Source of the DNA: Chitinophagales bacterium | Lineage (GTDB): Bacteria; Bacteroidota; Bacteroidia; Chitinophagales; Chitinophagaceae | Direction: 5' to 3' | Assembly (NCBI GenBank): GCA_017303455.1 | Contig: JAFLBM010000021.1 | Coordinates: forward strand, 1-64,000 | DNA: 64,000 nucleotides | Shown: piece after piece, positions 42,952 through 51,573 of the stretch | Layout of the letters: each line of letters begins with the position of its first letter | Position numbering within the stretch: position 1 is the first letter of the stretch | Program-made: the position numbers and the translations under genes | Notes under the pieces: model-generated | The model's input: only the letters and a program-made list of their open reading frames with translations | Databases searched by the model: none | Told to the model about the DNA's origin: nothing

Positions 42952-43332
42952 TCATCTTATTTCAAATTCACCGCTGGCTGTTTCTTCATCACCCGAGAAA
43001 ACACGGTAAATGTATTTACCACGGGCCAGCCCGGCTATCTTTAAATGATCTTTCGGTTTCATTTTGGAATGTTCGATCAGGGTGCCCGCCAGATCGAATA
43101 CAAAGAAATCCAATTCCTTTTCTTTTGCCACCACATGCATTTTCCGTTGCACCATATCCGGGTAGATCTTTACCGCATTGTTGTTTTTGGAAGATGCAGC
43201 CGTGTTCTTTGCCTTCTTGGGTTCTTCTTCAACAGGCTTGCCTGACGCTGAAGAAGAAACGGATAACAGCATACCTGTGCTCACCGCAAGGGCATACAGT
43301 ATTTTTGGGGAGGAAAAGAAAAAGGGTTTCAT
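42952..43332 (-). CDS. Small secreted protein consisting mainly of a T9SS-like C-terminal domain
   Basis: The 126-residue protein has a signal peptide (about 1-30, ending 'SSASG'), a 20-residue Lys/Glu-rich linker, and then a 75-residue beta domain: 'VKIYPDMVQRKMHV', 'DFFVFDLAGTLIE', 'LARGKYIYRVFSGDEETASGEFEIR'. That layout is the Por-secretion type A sorting domain fold ('YPN', 'DLxG', 'LxxGxY'). There is no separate cargo domain, so the sorting domain is almost the whole product. It may be a degenerate or regulatory member, or a periplasmic beta-domain protein. The gene lies 25 bp downstream of an outer-membrane protein gene in the same direction. Confidence 0.75.
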   Translation of the reverse strand: MKPFFFSSPKILYALAVSTGMLLSVSSSASGKPVEEEPKKAKNTAASSKNNNAVKIYPDMVQRKMHVVAKEKELDFFVFDLAGTLIEHSKMKPKDHLKIAGLARGKYIYRVFSGDEETASGEFEIR

Positions 43333-43357
43333 AGTGGTTCGGTTTTATACTGCTTTA

Positions 43358-44335
43358 TCAATAGAATACAGGACATCTCAGTTGGCGTCTTGCCCTTCCG
43401 TTGGGCGAATTATCACCATTGATCCTCCATCCAAGGCGGAGCATACCGGAAAAGAAGGCATCATTCTCTGTGGGGTCGCCACGCTGGGAATTGATAAAAG
43501 GACGATTTAAACTTGGGTTAGCTATTGTTTCCCTGTATGCCAATTGTCTTGCCATGGTTGCTTCTGTTGGTGTCAGGTAAGCGTTGAAGTAGACGGGATT
43601 GATGTACTTTGTACTTACATCATCAATGTAATCAGTAAATGTTTTTCTGTGTAGTATCTCGAAACCAACATACATGGTCTCTTTTAAGTAGTATTTGAAT
43701 CCAAAGCCCATCGGGATCTCCTGCTGCCATAAAGAGTATTCTTTACGGTCGGGATATTCTGCCATGCCCTGGCCTTCGGTTCTCAATGGTTTCAGATCAA
43801 CCCAGGTTTTATCACCATTCGGGGCGATATATTCTCCCTGTGGATTCATATGAAACATACCAAAGCCGATCAGCGCATAGGGCCGCAGTTTGTGTTCCAA
43901 TCCTTCATACTGTTCAAAGAAAACAGTAGGATAGAATTCAAGTGCTGCATAGCCTTCCATCAGTTTTGACTGGAACTTCAGGTTTCTTTGTTTGCGGAAA
44001 CGTTCGGCACCACCTTTATTGTCGATGATGGCATCATCGCCTTCCAGGTGACCGGAGTTGAGGGCTACCCGCAAACCGATAAATTCAGCAGGATAATAGT
44101 TAATGAATAAGCCTTTCATCAGTTTGGTGAAAGGGAAGTTGACATCTTTTACAAAAGTCTTTCCGACGCCTTGCGTTCCGCCAAGGTCACCGAGGAAAAA
44201 TGAAGGTCCAAGGCCAAGGCCTATTTCAAATTTTCCATCAGATGAACTGATTGATTGGGCTGAGGTACGGAGTGAAGAGATGGCAACGAGACAAACTAGT
44301 ACGATATAACGTACTTTGAGTACACTTGTTCTCAT
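43358..44335 (-). CDS. Outer-membrane beta-barrel protein
   Basis: The 325-residue protein has a signal peptide ending around 'TSAQ' and alternating hydrophobic strands such as 'FEIGLGLGPSFFLGDLGG', 'LRPYALIGFGMFHM', 'IPMGFGFKYYLKETMYVGFEILHR', and it ends in 'CPVFY', a terminal aromatic as in barrels. The family resembles the DUF6089-type proteins of Bacteroidota. It probably forms a small barrel of unknown cargo. It is transcribed towards the CTD-only gene and may be co-transcribed with it. Confidence 0.82.
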   Translation of the reverse strand: MRTSVLKVRYIVLVCLVAISSLRTSAQSISSSDGKFEIGLGLGPSFFLGDLGGTQGVGKTFVKDVNFPFTKLMKGLFINYYPAEFIGLRVALNSGHLEGDDAIIDNKGGAERFRKQRNLKFQSKLMEGYAALEFYPTVFFEQYEGLEHKLRPYALIGFGMFHMNPQGEYIAPNGDKTWVDLKPLRTEGQGMAEYPDRKEYSLWQQEIPMGFGFKYYLKETMYVGFEILHRKTFTDYIDDVSTKYINPVYFNAYLTPTEATMARQLAYRETIANPSLNRPFINSQRGDPTENDAFFSGMLRLGWRINGDNSPNGRARRQLRCPVFY

Positions 44336-44479
44336 GGTATCAGATTTCTGGTTTTTCTACTATTGGATTTTCAAGACTAAAGTAGAGAAACTAAAATCAT
44401 CATAGAAGATATTAGCAGGTCTTTTTTCTTTTTTTCACCTCAAATTTGTTTTATTACGTAGTGGATTTACGAAAAATGA

Positions 44480-44923
44480 CTATGGAAGTATCATTTCTAT
44501 ATGTTCAATACCATCTTCCATATATATATCACTGGCTTGAACAAAGCCAAGTGAAGAATAAAATGCCAGCAGGTATAGCTGGGCTCCGATCTTTATTGGT
44601 CCATTGCCAAATAATCGTCTTGTTTCTTCAATACTTTTTTTCATTAGGTTCCTCCCGATTCCTCCTTTCCTTGCTGCAGGAGAAGTAACCACCCTGCCAA
44701 TAGATGGATATGCAGGATAAGAAATTCCTTGCGGCACCAGCCTGGTGTAAGCAACCAGTTCATTTTCTTTCCAGCCCATCAGGTGATGGCAATACTGGTC
44801 TTTATTGTCCATATCCTGGAACACACAGTTTTGCTCCACCACAAATACTTCTGTTCTTAAGCGGAGCAGGGCATACAGTTCATCAACTGTGAGGTCTTCA
44901 AATTTTTTCAGTGTCCAGTTCAT
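44480..44923 (-). CDS. GNAT-family N-acetyltransferase, ElaA type
   Basis: The ATG at 44923 is preferred over the TTG nine bases upstream because it leads directly into the conserved 'MNWTLKKFEDLTVDELYALLRLR'. The 147 residues show 'FVVEQNCVFQDMDNKD', 'RLVPQGISYPAYPSIGRVVTSPAARKGGIGRNLM' (acetyl-CoA loop) and 'LLAFYSSLGFV'. These fit ElaA, a small acetyltransferase of unclear substrate. It follows rarA by 9 bp in the same direction. Confidence 0.92.
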   Translation of the reverse strand: MNWTLKKFEDLTVDELYALLRLRTEVFVVEQNCVFQDMDNKDQYCHHLMGWKENELVAYTRLVPQGISYPAYPSIGRVVTSPAARKGGIGRNLMKKSIEETRRLFGNGPIKIGAQLYLLAFYSSLGFVQASDIYMEDGIEHIEMILP

Positions 44924-44932
44924 ACTATTCAA

Positions 44933-46210
44933 TCAGTAATTGTATTTATCCTTCCATAAATTTTTCAGGAACTTTCTCAATTCTTCTTCCCTGGCATTCT
45001 TTCCTGGGTCATAAAATTTCGTACCGGCCACTTCTTTGGGTAAATATTCCTGCGCTGAAAAATTATTTTCATAACTATGAGAATACTGGTAGCCTTTGCC
45101 GTAGTCAAGATTCTTCATCAGTTTGGCAGGTGCATTGCGGATATGAAGCGGCACCGGCAGATCCCCGTATTTTTTTACCGCTGCTGAAGCTTCCCCGATA
45201 GCCACTGTAGCCGAATTACTTTTGGCACTGGAAGCCAGGTAGATCACACATTGCGATAAGATAAGGCTTGATTCAGGGTACCCGATCTTATTCACAGCTT
45301 CAAAAGTAGCATTCGCCATGACTAAAGCAGTCGGATTGGCATTGCCGATATCTTCACTGGCCAGTATCAGTAACCTGCGGGCAATGAATTTTACATCTTC
45401 ACCACCTTCTATCATCCGGGCCAGCCAGTACACAGCCGCATTCGGGTCACTGCCACGAATGGATTTGATAAATGCAGAAATGATGTCATAGTGCTGTTCG
45501 CCACTTTTATCGTATAGTGCAATTCTTTTTTGGGCTACTTCCATCACGAGTTTGTCGGTGATATATGTGTCTGACACCTTTAAGGTGTCTGACACATAGA
45601 CACAAACCAGTTCCAGCAGGTTCAATAGTTTGCGGGCATCTCCACCGGAAATATTGATCAGGGCTTCGGTCTCTTTCAGCTCGATTTTTTTTGTCTTCAG
45701 TAATTCATCTTTTTCAAGGGCGGTATGCAACAGTTGGATAAGATCTTTTTCTTCCAGTGCTTTTAAAACATACACCTGGCAGCGGCTCAGCAAGGCACTG
45801 TTCACTTCAAAGGAAGGGTTTTCTGTAGTGGCTCCGATCAGGGTAATGATGCCTTTTTCAACAGCACCCAGTAATGCATCCTGTTGCCCCTTATTAAACC
45901 GATGGATCTCATCTATGAATAAAATAGCTCCCGGTTTTGTTTTGGCTTCTTCAATTACTTCTCTCACCTCTTTTACACCCGAGCTGATGGCACTCAGCAT
46001 AAAAAAAGGGGCCTGTAATGTATTCGCAATAATATTGGCGATGGTGGTCTTGCCGGTTCCCGGTGGTCCCCATAAGATCATGGAGGGAATATGCCCGTTT
46101 TCTATGGACGTTCTTAATATACTTCCTTTACCGGCCAGGTGTTGCTGACCGGCCAGTTCATCCAATGTTTTGGGTCTTATTCTCTCTGCAAGAGGGGTAT
46201 GCTGGTTCAC
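44933..46210 (-). CDS. rarA: Replication-associated recombination protein A (RarA/MgsA)
   Basis: An AAA+ ATPase of 425 residues that starts at a GTG: 'PLAERIRPKTLDELAGQQHL', Walker A 'WGPPGTGKTTIAN', Walker B 'LFIDEIHRFNKGQQDALL', sensor 'GATTENPSFEVNSALLSRC', and a C-terminal tetramerisation region with 'SDPNAAVYWLARMIEGGED'. It acts at stalled replication forks. A 35-bp near-perfect palindrome (45564-45598) lies inside the coding sequence and yields 'VSDTLKVSDTY' near residue 210, in a linker between the lid and the C-terminal domain. The frame stays intact. Confidence 0.95.
   Translation of the reverse strand: MNQHTPLAERIRPKTLDELAGQQHLAGKGSILRTSIENGHIPSMILWGPPGTGKTTIANIIANTLQAPFFMLSAISSGVKEVREVIEEAKTKPGAILFIDEIHRFNKGQQDALLGAVEKGIITLIGATTENPSFEVNSALLSRCQVYVLKALEEKDLIQLLHTALEKDELLKTKKIELKETEALINISGGDARKLLNLLELVCVYVSDTLKVSDTYITDKLVMEVAQKRIALYDKSGEQHYDIISAFIKSIRGSDPNAAVYWLARMIEGGEDVKFIARRLLILASEDIGNANPTALVMANATFEAVNKIGYPESSLILSQCVIYLASSAKSNSATVAIGEASAAVKKYGDLPVPLHIRNAPAKLMKNLDYGKGYQYSHSYENNFSAQEYLPKEVAGTKFYDPGKNAREEELRKFLKNLWKDKYNY
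45564..45598. repeat. 35-bp palindrome inside rarA
   Basis: Arms of 17 nt (45564-45580 and 45582-45598) match in 16 positions around a single central base. Each arm contains GTGTCTGACAC. It is read in frame and adds a 'VSDT' duplication to the protein. Confidence 0.85.
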
Positions 46211-46243
46211 TTTTCAAAGTAACGAAAACTATAGGCTCGTTGA

Positions 46244-47098
46244 TCAGTTCACATGGGTGGTTAAAAATGCCTGTACCTGGTTAAAAGAATGTACCAGGTT
46301 ATCACCCACCCAGCCATGTGCTTCGGTGGGGTAAAAAACATATTGATGAGGAACTCCCGCCAACTGGAGTTTGGCATCCAGAGCCACGGCTTGCGAGGGA
46401 GATACTAAGGGGTCCAGGCCACCGTGTAATAAAATGGTAGGCGGACTTTGCGCCGTTACAAAATGGATGGGGCTTGATTGCTGGTACAAAACAGGGTTGC
46501 TGGCCGGCGTAGCACCCACGATCTGGGCGATGGTTGCAGCAGGAATAAATGGGGATGCAGGATTGTTATACAGGTCCGTCATATCTGTTGGACCAAAAAA
46601 GGATACGATGGCTTTTACTTTTACCGGGCTGCTGTATTTATAGCCTTGTAATAAAGCAAGGTGACCGCCTGCACTGGCACCCAGCAATACAAACTTGTCC
46701 GATATCTTATACTCATCTCTTTTTGCATAGATAAATTCTATGGCGGCTTTGGTATCATTTTCCTGGGCAGGGAATGAATTGCTGGTACCGGTTGAAAGAC
46801 GATAGTTGATATTGAAGATCGCATAGCCCGGCAACCTGCGCTGCAGGCTGTCAACAAAGGAAGCGAAGTCGGTTTTATCTCCTGTAGCCCAGGCGCCGCC
46901 ATGAATCAGCACCATTACTTTAGTTGCGCTGCTGGTTCTTCCTGCTGGTAAATAAATATCCATTTTTTGAGCCGGATCGGTACCGTAGGGAATATTCATC
47001 ATGTTAGTAGCCGGTGTTGAACCGGTGGCGGGATTATCTGTGGTTTCTTTCTGGCAGGCAATAATAACAAGACTGAGCAGCAGCAAATAATATCGCAT
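46244..47098 (-). CDS. Lipoprotein alpha/beta hydrolase, BD-FAE/esterase type
   Basis: I chose the ATG at 47098, which begins a lipoprotein signal ('LLLLSLVIIAC', Cys15); the longer frame masks it. The 284-residue product has 'VLIHGGAWATGDK', nucleophile loop 'LLGASAGGHLAL', 'LLHGGLDPLVS' and a C-terminal 'TEAHGWVG' His. This is the same family as the esterase at 8733-9632 but lipid-anchored. The substrate may be an acylated carbohydrate. It is divergent from the trypsin-like protease, with only 98 bp between the two starts. Confidence 0.88.
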   Translation of the reverse strand: MRYYLLLLSLVIIACQKETTDNPATGSTPATNMMNIPYGTDPAQKMDIYLPAGRTSSATKVMVLIHGGAWATGDKTDFASFVDSLQRRLPGYAIFNINYRLSTGTSNSFPAQENDTKAAIEFIYAKRDEYKISDKFVLLGASAGGHLALLQGYKYSSPVKVKAIVSFFGPTDMTDLYNNPASPFIPAATIAQIVGATPASNPVLYQQSSPIHFVTAQSPPTILLHGGLDPLVSPSQAVALDAKLQLAGVPHQYVFYPTEAHGWVGDNLVHSFNQVQAFLTTHVN

Positions 47099-47196
47099 GA
47101 TGATTAATTTCGTCAGTAAATTACAAAAATCGCTGCTCATGGATACAGCAAATAAAATTGTGGAGTTTTGCCAGGCAGTTTTTGTATTTTAATTCA

Positions 47197-48588
47197 ATGA
47201 TGAACAACGTAATGATGAGTAAGCAGGCTTTTTTTTTGATCGGGTTACTGTTTTGGACAGCATCAGGTAATGCCCAGGCCGTTAATCCTGAACATAATTA
47301 TGCCCGTAATTCCCCGGGGATCGTGATGGTACAGGCCGTTTTCTCCGCCACCGTGTATGTAAATAAGGTAGATATTAATGAACGGATATTTGACAAGCTG
47401 GTGGATTCGGTAAAAAAGCTGGATACCAGCGGACGCTTACTATCCCCTGCTCAAAAATTGGATATAGTTGTAAAAGTATTGTATAAATCACCGCTGCGTT
47501 TCTTTTCTTCCACCAATGAGTATTTCAGGCAGGCCCGCCGTGTTCAGTCAAACGGCACCGGTTTTTTAATTACCGGCGACGGGTATATTGTTACCAACTG
47601 TCATATCATTGACAGGGATAGTGCCTATATCCGTAATAAATTTATCCTGGAAACCTTCCAGGAAGTAACACAGGCCAATATCAATGCGCTGCAAGCCTCC
47701 TGGGCGATGACCTTGTCTGATGAGCAACGGAATCTTTTATCCAATACCTATGGATTGATCTATTCACAGGTTTCTTCCATGATATTATTTGACCTGCAGA
47801 AAGAGTTTTACGTATTGTACAGGGCAGATACCGGCACTAACGGAACGGAAACGATACGTAAAAAGGCAACCGTGGTTATAAAAGGTAAACCCATGCCTGG
47901 CAAAGATGTAGCTATATTAAAAGCAGAGGAAGTTGACGGTTTGCCGACACTGGTTATTGCCAATGATTCTTTAATACGGATAGGGGCAGAGGCCCTGGTG
48001 ATCGGTTATCCTGAACCTGTGACGAGTAATTCATTTCTTTCTGCTGCTTCCGGTATTGAACCTACCTTAACAGCCGGTATCGTTAGTGCCATAAAAAAAT
48101 CAGTTAATGGCTGGCCCGTGATTCAAATGGATGCCGTGATCAGTCATGGCAGCAGCGGCAGTCCTGTTTGCAATGATAAAGGAGAAGTGGTGGCGCTGGC
48201 CACTTTTGGCAGTCTTGACCAGGGAAATGCAAGCCTGGCCAGCGGATTTAATTTTGCTATTCCGATCAGCGTGGTGCGGGAATATATTGATAGTGCTAAC
48301 ATCAAACCCCAGGCCAGTAAAGCTACCCTTGCCTTCAACCAGGGATTGGGGTTTTTCTACCAGCAATTTTACAGGAAGGCAAAAGAAAAATTTGAAGAAG
48401 TGAAACAGCTCAATAGTAATTACCCCCAACTGGGCTTTTACCTGCAGCAATGCAAAAATAAAATTGCCGGAGGTGTTGACCGCCAGCCACCGCCCCGCAA
48501 ATTTGTTTTTTGGGTCATGATCGGTATAGCCGCTATGACAGCGGTATATTTAGTATACAAAATGAGAACGCAACGAAATTTTGGCTGA
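47197..48588 (+). CDS. Trypsin-like serine protease with C-terminal TPR-like segment and membrane anchor
   Basis: I chose the ATG at 47197; alternatives at 47200 and 47215 lead into the same signal peptide ('FFLIGLLFWTASGNAQA'). The S1-type domain has 'NGTGFLITGDGYIVTNCHII' (catalytic His), 'PGKDVAILKAE' (Asp) and 'SHGSSGSPVCNDKGEVVALA' (Ser), so the triad is complete. After it comes one TPR-like repeat ('FNQGLGFFYQQFYRKAKEKFEEVKQLN'), then a hydrophobic helix ('FVFWVMIGIAAMTAVYLVY') and a short basic tail. The protease would be exposed to the periplasm and held by the C-terminal helix. DegP-type PDZ domains are absent. Confidence 0.9.
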   Translation: MMNNVMMSKQAFFLIGLLFWTASGNAQAVNPEHNYARNSPGIVMVQAVFSATVYVNKVDINERIFDKLVDSVKKLDTSGRLLSPAQKLDIVVKVLYKSPLRFFSSTNEYFRQARRVQSNGTGFLITGDGYIVTNCHIIDRDSAYIRNKFILETFQEVTQANINALQASWAMTLSDEQRNLLSNTYGLIYSQVSSMILFDLQKEFYVLYRADTGTNGTETIRKKATVVIKGKPMPGKDVAILKAEEVDGLPTLVIANDSLIRIGAEALVIGYPEPVTSNSFLSAASGIEPTLTAGIVSAIKKSVNGWPVIQMDAVISHGSSGSPVCNDKGEVVALATFGSLDQGNASLASGFNFAIPISVVREYIDSANIKPQASKATLAFNQGLGFFYQQFYRKAKEKFEEVKQLNSNYPQLGFYLQQCKNKIAGGVDRQPPPRKFVFWVMIGIAAMTAVYLVYKMRTQRNFG

Positions 48589-48597
48589 TCAGCGCTG

Positions 48598-49095
48598 CTA
48601 TCCTGCCGCTCCGTCCTCAAACTCAAATTGCTTATTCACAAAAAAGTTACGGTATAATTCCCTGCGGAGGTTAAAAAGCCCGTAAAGTATGAGTAATTGA
48701 AAAATAAGTACAGCCGATTTAAAAAGCAGCGGGACCAGGAACCGGAACGGTAATGAGAATGCAGCACTTCCGGTAATTGACCCTAACAATTCAAGACTCC
48801 TGTATTCTGCAAAGAAAAGCCCGAACAGGAACGCCAGCAGAAAAAAATTGATAAGGAACAGCCAGTTGAAAACATTCTTCTGTTTGCCGGCTACAGGTTT
48901 GTCAGGATAATTGGTATTCACCAGGTTCAAAGCGAAAATGGACAGGACAGCCATCAGCACAAAAAAGATCGTTTCTAAAAAATAATAGATCCTGCCCGTA
49001 TTGAAAAGACTGATCAGCGAAGTGAACGTAAAAAAAGTGGTTGCCAGCATTTGCAGCAAACAAATAAGACGGTATAGTTGCCAATTCAAGGGCAT
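48598..49095 (-). CDS. Four-helix membrane protein of unknown function
   Basis: The 165-residue protein has four predicted membrane helices ('LICLLQMLATTFFTFTSLISL', 'LETIFFVLMAVLSIFALNLV', 'LFLINFFLLAFLFGLFF', 'AVLIFQLLILYGLFNL') with short loops. The start fits the ATG at 49095. No family is recognised. It resembles the next gene (49120) in size, helix spacing and the 'N(x)3-4HYP/NTNYPD' motif after helix 2, so the two are probably paralogues. Only 9 bp separate its end from that of the convergent protease. Confidence 0.78.
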   Translation of the reverse strand: MPLNWQLYRLICLLQMLATTFFTFTSLISLFNTGRIYYFLETIFFVLMAVLSIFALNLVNTNYPDKPVAGKQKNVFNWLFLINFFLLAFLFGLFFAEYRSLELLGSITGSAAFSLPFRFLVPLLFKSAVLIFQLLILYGLFNLRRELYRNFFVNKQFEFEDGAAG

Positions 49096-49119
49096 ATAAT
49101 CAGTGTTAAGTAGTTCAAT

Positions 49120-49656
49120 TTAAAAAAGATCGGCAGGCTTTCCAATTTCTTCAGTGATTCGCTGGATATTTTTTTTATTGTTTCGTTCTATATGAGTGGG
49201 TAAACTCGCTTGTTCAATTATAATATAAATGTTTAAAAGGTTACAGGCTAAAAAAAATATCACTGAAAGAGCCGCGGATAGGGAATAGTGATTGTAGTCG
49301 TCACTAAATACATCGATCAGGCCTGAAAATCCCATGATAAGGAGCCCTATCGTAACAAAAATGTATACGATGAGTAACACAATTCCTGCTTTTTCTTTTT
49401 TTCTTGATAAAGTAGTATGGGGATAATGTTTATTTAAGAGATGAATGTTAAAAAGATTATTTGTGATCTGAAAAGCGAAAATGAGAACAGAAATGACACT
49501 CAATGCAGGAGAAGATTCGAAGCCGGTTTTCATTATAGCAATGAGCATTAATGCCAGGAAACCGGCATTAATGACAACCTGCAGGTAATTGATGAACCTA
49601 AATACCTTCCAGCGAACTGTTAGACTTTCAGGTATTTCTTCAATCACCGGTAACAT
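49120..49656 (-). CDS. Four-helix membrane protein, paralogue of the neighbouring gene
   Basis: I chose the ATG at 49656, which gives 178 residues; longer forms run further into aspS. Helices are 'FINYLQVVINAGFLALMLIAI', 'ALSVISVLIFAFQITNNLFNI', 'AGIVLLIVYIFVTIGLLIMGF' and 'SAALSVIFFLACNLLNIYIII'. 'NIHLLNKHYPH' follows helix 2 like 'NLVNTNYPD' in the neighbour. No catalytic motif is seen. The start overlaps the aspS 3' end by 17 bp, so it is probably read from the aspS transcript. Confidence 0.75.
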   Translation of the reverse strand: MLPVIEEIPESLTVRWKVFRFINYLQVVINAGFLALMLIAIMKTGFESSPALSVISVLIFAFQITNNLFNIHLLNKHYPHTTLSRKKEKAGIVLLIVYIFVTIGLLIMGFSGLIDVFSDDYNHYSLSAALSVIFFLACNLLNIYIIIEQASLPTHIERNNKKNIQRITEEIGKPADLF

Positions 49657-51493
49657 CAGTTTTGATTTGTAATTCCCGGAGCTGCTTCTCATCAATCGTC
49701 GCCGGTGCATCCAGCATCACATCTCTTCCAGAATTGTTTTTCGGGAAAGCGATAAAATCACGGATACTTTCACTGCCGCCAAGAATGGCACAAAGACGGT
49801 CAAAGCCATAAGCAATACCACCATGCGGGGGTGCACCATATTCAAACGCTCCCAGCAGGAAGCCGAATTTATGCAGTTGTTCTTCTTTATCCATACCTAA
49901 CGCAGCAAACATTTTTTCCTGCAGTTCACGTTGATAGATACGGATCGAACCGCCACCGATCTCATTGCCGTTCAATACCATGTCATAAGCATTGGCTTTG
50001 ATATTGGCATACGGATGTTTCAGGTATTCTGCTGCATTATGAATAACAGGATCATTGCTGATCATGGTTTCAATATCAGAAGGCTTGGGCGAAGTGAACG
50101 GGTGGTGACGGGCTACCCAGCGGTTGCCTTCTTCATCATATTCAAATAAGGGGAAATCGAGCACCCATAATAATTTATATTCATTGTCATTTCGTAAACC
50201 CAACCGGTTGGCCATTTCCATCCGCAGGTCGCTGATCGCTTTGCGGGTGCGTTCTTCTACACCGGCTAAGATCAAAATAAGATCACCGGCTTTGCCACCC
50301 GCTGCATCAGCAATGGCTTTCAGTCTTTCCTCACTGTAAAATTTATCTACGCTGCTTTTGTACGTTCCGTCGGCATTACCTGCCTGTCCGGCAGGCAGGC
50401 ATTTAATAAAGACCAATCCTTTCATACCGACCTGGGGACGTTTCACCCATTCTGTTAATTCATCCGTTTGTTTGCGGCTGTATTCACTGCAACCGGGAAC
50501 AGCTATTGCCAGGACAGTTTCCGCTTCATCAAATACTTTAAAATCTGCCCCATTGATTAAGGAAGACTGGTCTGCTTTATTCACATAAACAGAAGCCGGC
50601 TTTTTCAGGTTCAGCACTTTCATGCTGAAGCGGATATCCGGTTTGTCATTGCCATAATTCCACATCGCATCTTCCCATGTCATGCGTTCCACTTTCTCTG
50701 TATAATCAATTCCTTTTACTTCTTTGAAAATGGATTTGATCATGCCTTCAAACATGTTCAGGATATCTTCCTGCTCCACGAATGCCATTTCGCAATCGAT
50801 CTGGGTGAATTCCGGCTGACGGTCAGCCCGCAGGTCTTCATCCCGGAAACATTTCACTACCTGGTAGTAGCGGTCATAGCCACTCACCATCAATAACTGT
50901 TTGAATGTTTGCGGTGATTGAGGCAGTGCATAAAACTGGCCGGGGTTCATTCTTGAAGGCACCACGAAATCCCTTGCACCTTCGGGTGTTGATTTGATCA
51001 GGAAGGGTGTTTCAATATCCATGAAACCGTTACTGTGTAAATAATTTCTTGCCGCCCGGTTCACCGCATAGCGTAATTCCAGGTTCTTTTTTACGGCATT
51101 CCTGCGCAGGTCCAAAAAACGATATTTCATCCGCAGGTCGTCGCCGCCATCGGTATCATCCTGGATGGTGAAAGGAGGAACTGCAGATTTATTTAAAATG
51201 GTAAAGGAGGACACATTGATCTCAATATCGCCGGTTGGGATATTAGCATTCTTATTGCTTCGTTCATTCACTTTCCCGGTAGCCTGTAGCACAAATTCAC
51301 GACCAAGCGGATTTTCCTCCAGCACTTTGTTCAGTTTTTCGCCAAACAATAATTGGGTAATGCCATACCGGTCCCGCAGGTCCACAAAAGTGATCGCACC
51401 GAATTTCCGGACGGTCTGCACCCAGCCGGCCAGGGTCACTTCTTTGTTATTATCAGCAATTCTTAGTTCTCCGCAGGTATGAGTTCTGTACAT
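49640..51493 (-). CDS. aspS: Aspartyl-tRNA synthetase with a LPAGQAG insert
   Basis: The 617-residue enzyme has the OB-fold anticodon domain ('VTLAGWVQTVRKFGAITFVDLRDRYG'), class II motif 2 'FRDEDLRADRQPEFTQIDCEM', the bacterial GAD domain insertion and motif 3 'GGIAYGFDRLCAILGG'. It charges tRNA-Asp. Inside the GAD domain region the normal 'FIKC-NADGTYKSSVDKF' run is split by seven extra residues 'LPAGQAG', encoded by a GC-rich 8-bp inverted repeat (50379-50399). The frame is kept, so the enzyme is likely functional. The insertion lies in the GAD domain rather than in the catalytic core. Confidence 0.97.
   Translation of the reverse strand: MYRTHTCGELRIADNNKEVTLAGWVQTVRKFGAITFVDLRDRYGITQLLFGEKLNKVLEENPLGREFVLQATGKVNERSNKNANIPTGDIEINVSSFTILNKSAVPPFTIQDDTDGGDDLRMKYRFLDLRRNAVKKNLELRYAVNRAARNYLHSNGFMDIETPFLIKSTPEGARDFVVPSRMNPGQFYALPQSPQTFKQLLMVSGYDRYYQVVKCFRDEDLRADRQPEFTQIDCEMAFVEQEDILNMFEGMIKSIFKEVKGIDYTEKVERMTWEDAMWNYGNDKPDIRFSMKVLNLKKPASVYVNKADQSSLINGADFKVFDEAETVLAIAVPGCSEYSRKQTDELTEWVKRPQVGMKGLVFIKCLPAGQAGNADGTYKSSVDKFYSEERLKAIADAAGGKAGDLILILAGVEERTRKAISDLRMEMANRLGLRNDNEYKLLWVLDFPLFEYDEEGNRWVARHHPFTSPKPSDIETMISNDPVIHNAAEYLKHPYANIKANAYDMVLNGNEIGGGSIRIYQRELQEKMFAALGMDKEEQLHKFGFLLGAFEYGAPPHGGIAYGFDRLCAILGGSESIRDFIAFPKNNSGRDVMLDAPATIDEKQLRELQIKTDVTGD
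50379..50399. repeat. GC-rich palindrome inserted in aspS
   Basis: CCTGCCTG and CAGGCAGG flank a 5-nt loop and encode 'LPAGQAG' on the minus strand. The same CTGCC/GGCAG core occurs in the terminators at 32748-32771 and 36604-36624. Confidence 0.85.
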
Positions 51494-51573
51494 AATCTTG
51501 TCCGTCTTTTTAAGCTTTATAAGGCCGCAAAGATAAGGAAACCGGCAGGGAGATTTTCTACCCCTTCCAGCCT

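Noticed and set aside
42927..43334. 135-codon plus-strand frame near 43 kb
   Set aside because: It is antisense to the signal-peptide and sorting-domain gene, and its composition is not protein-like.
45630..46148. 172-codon plus-strand frame opposite rarA
   Set aside because: It is the antisense shadow of the AAA+ domain; no motif or start signal supports it.
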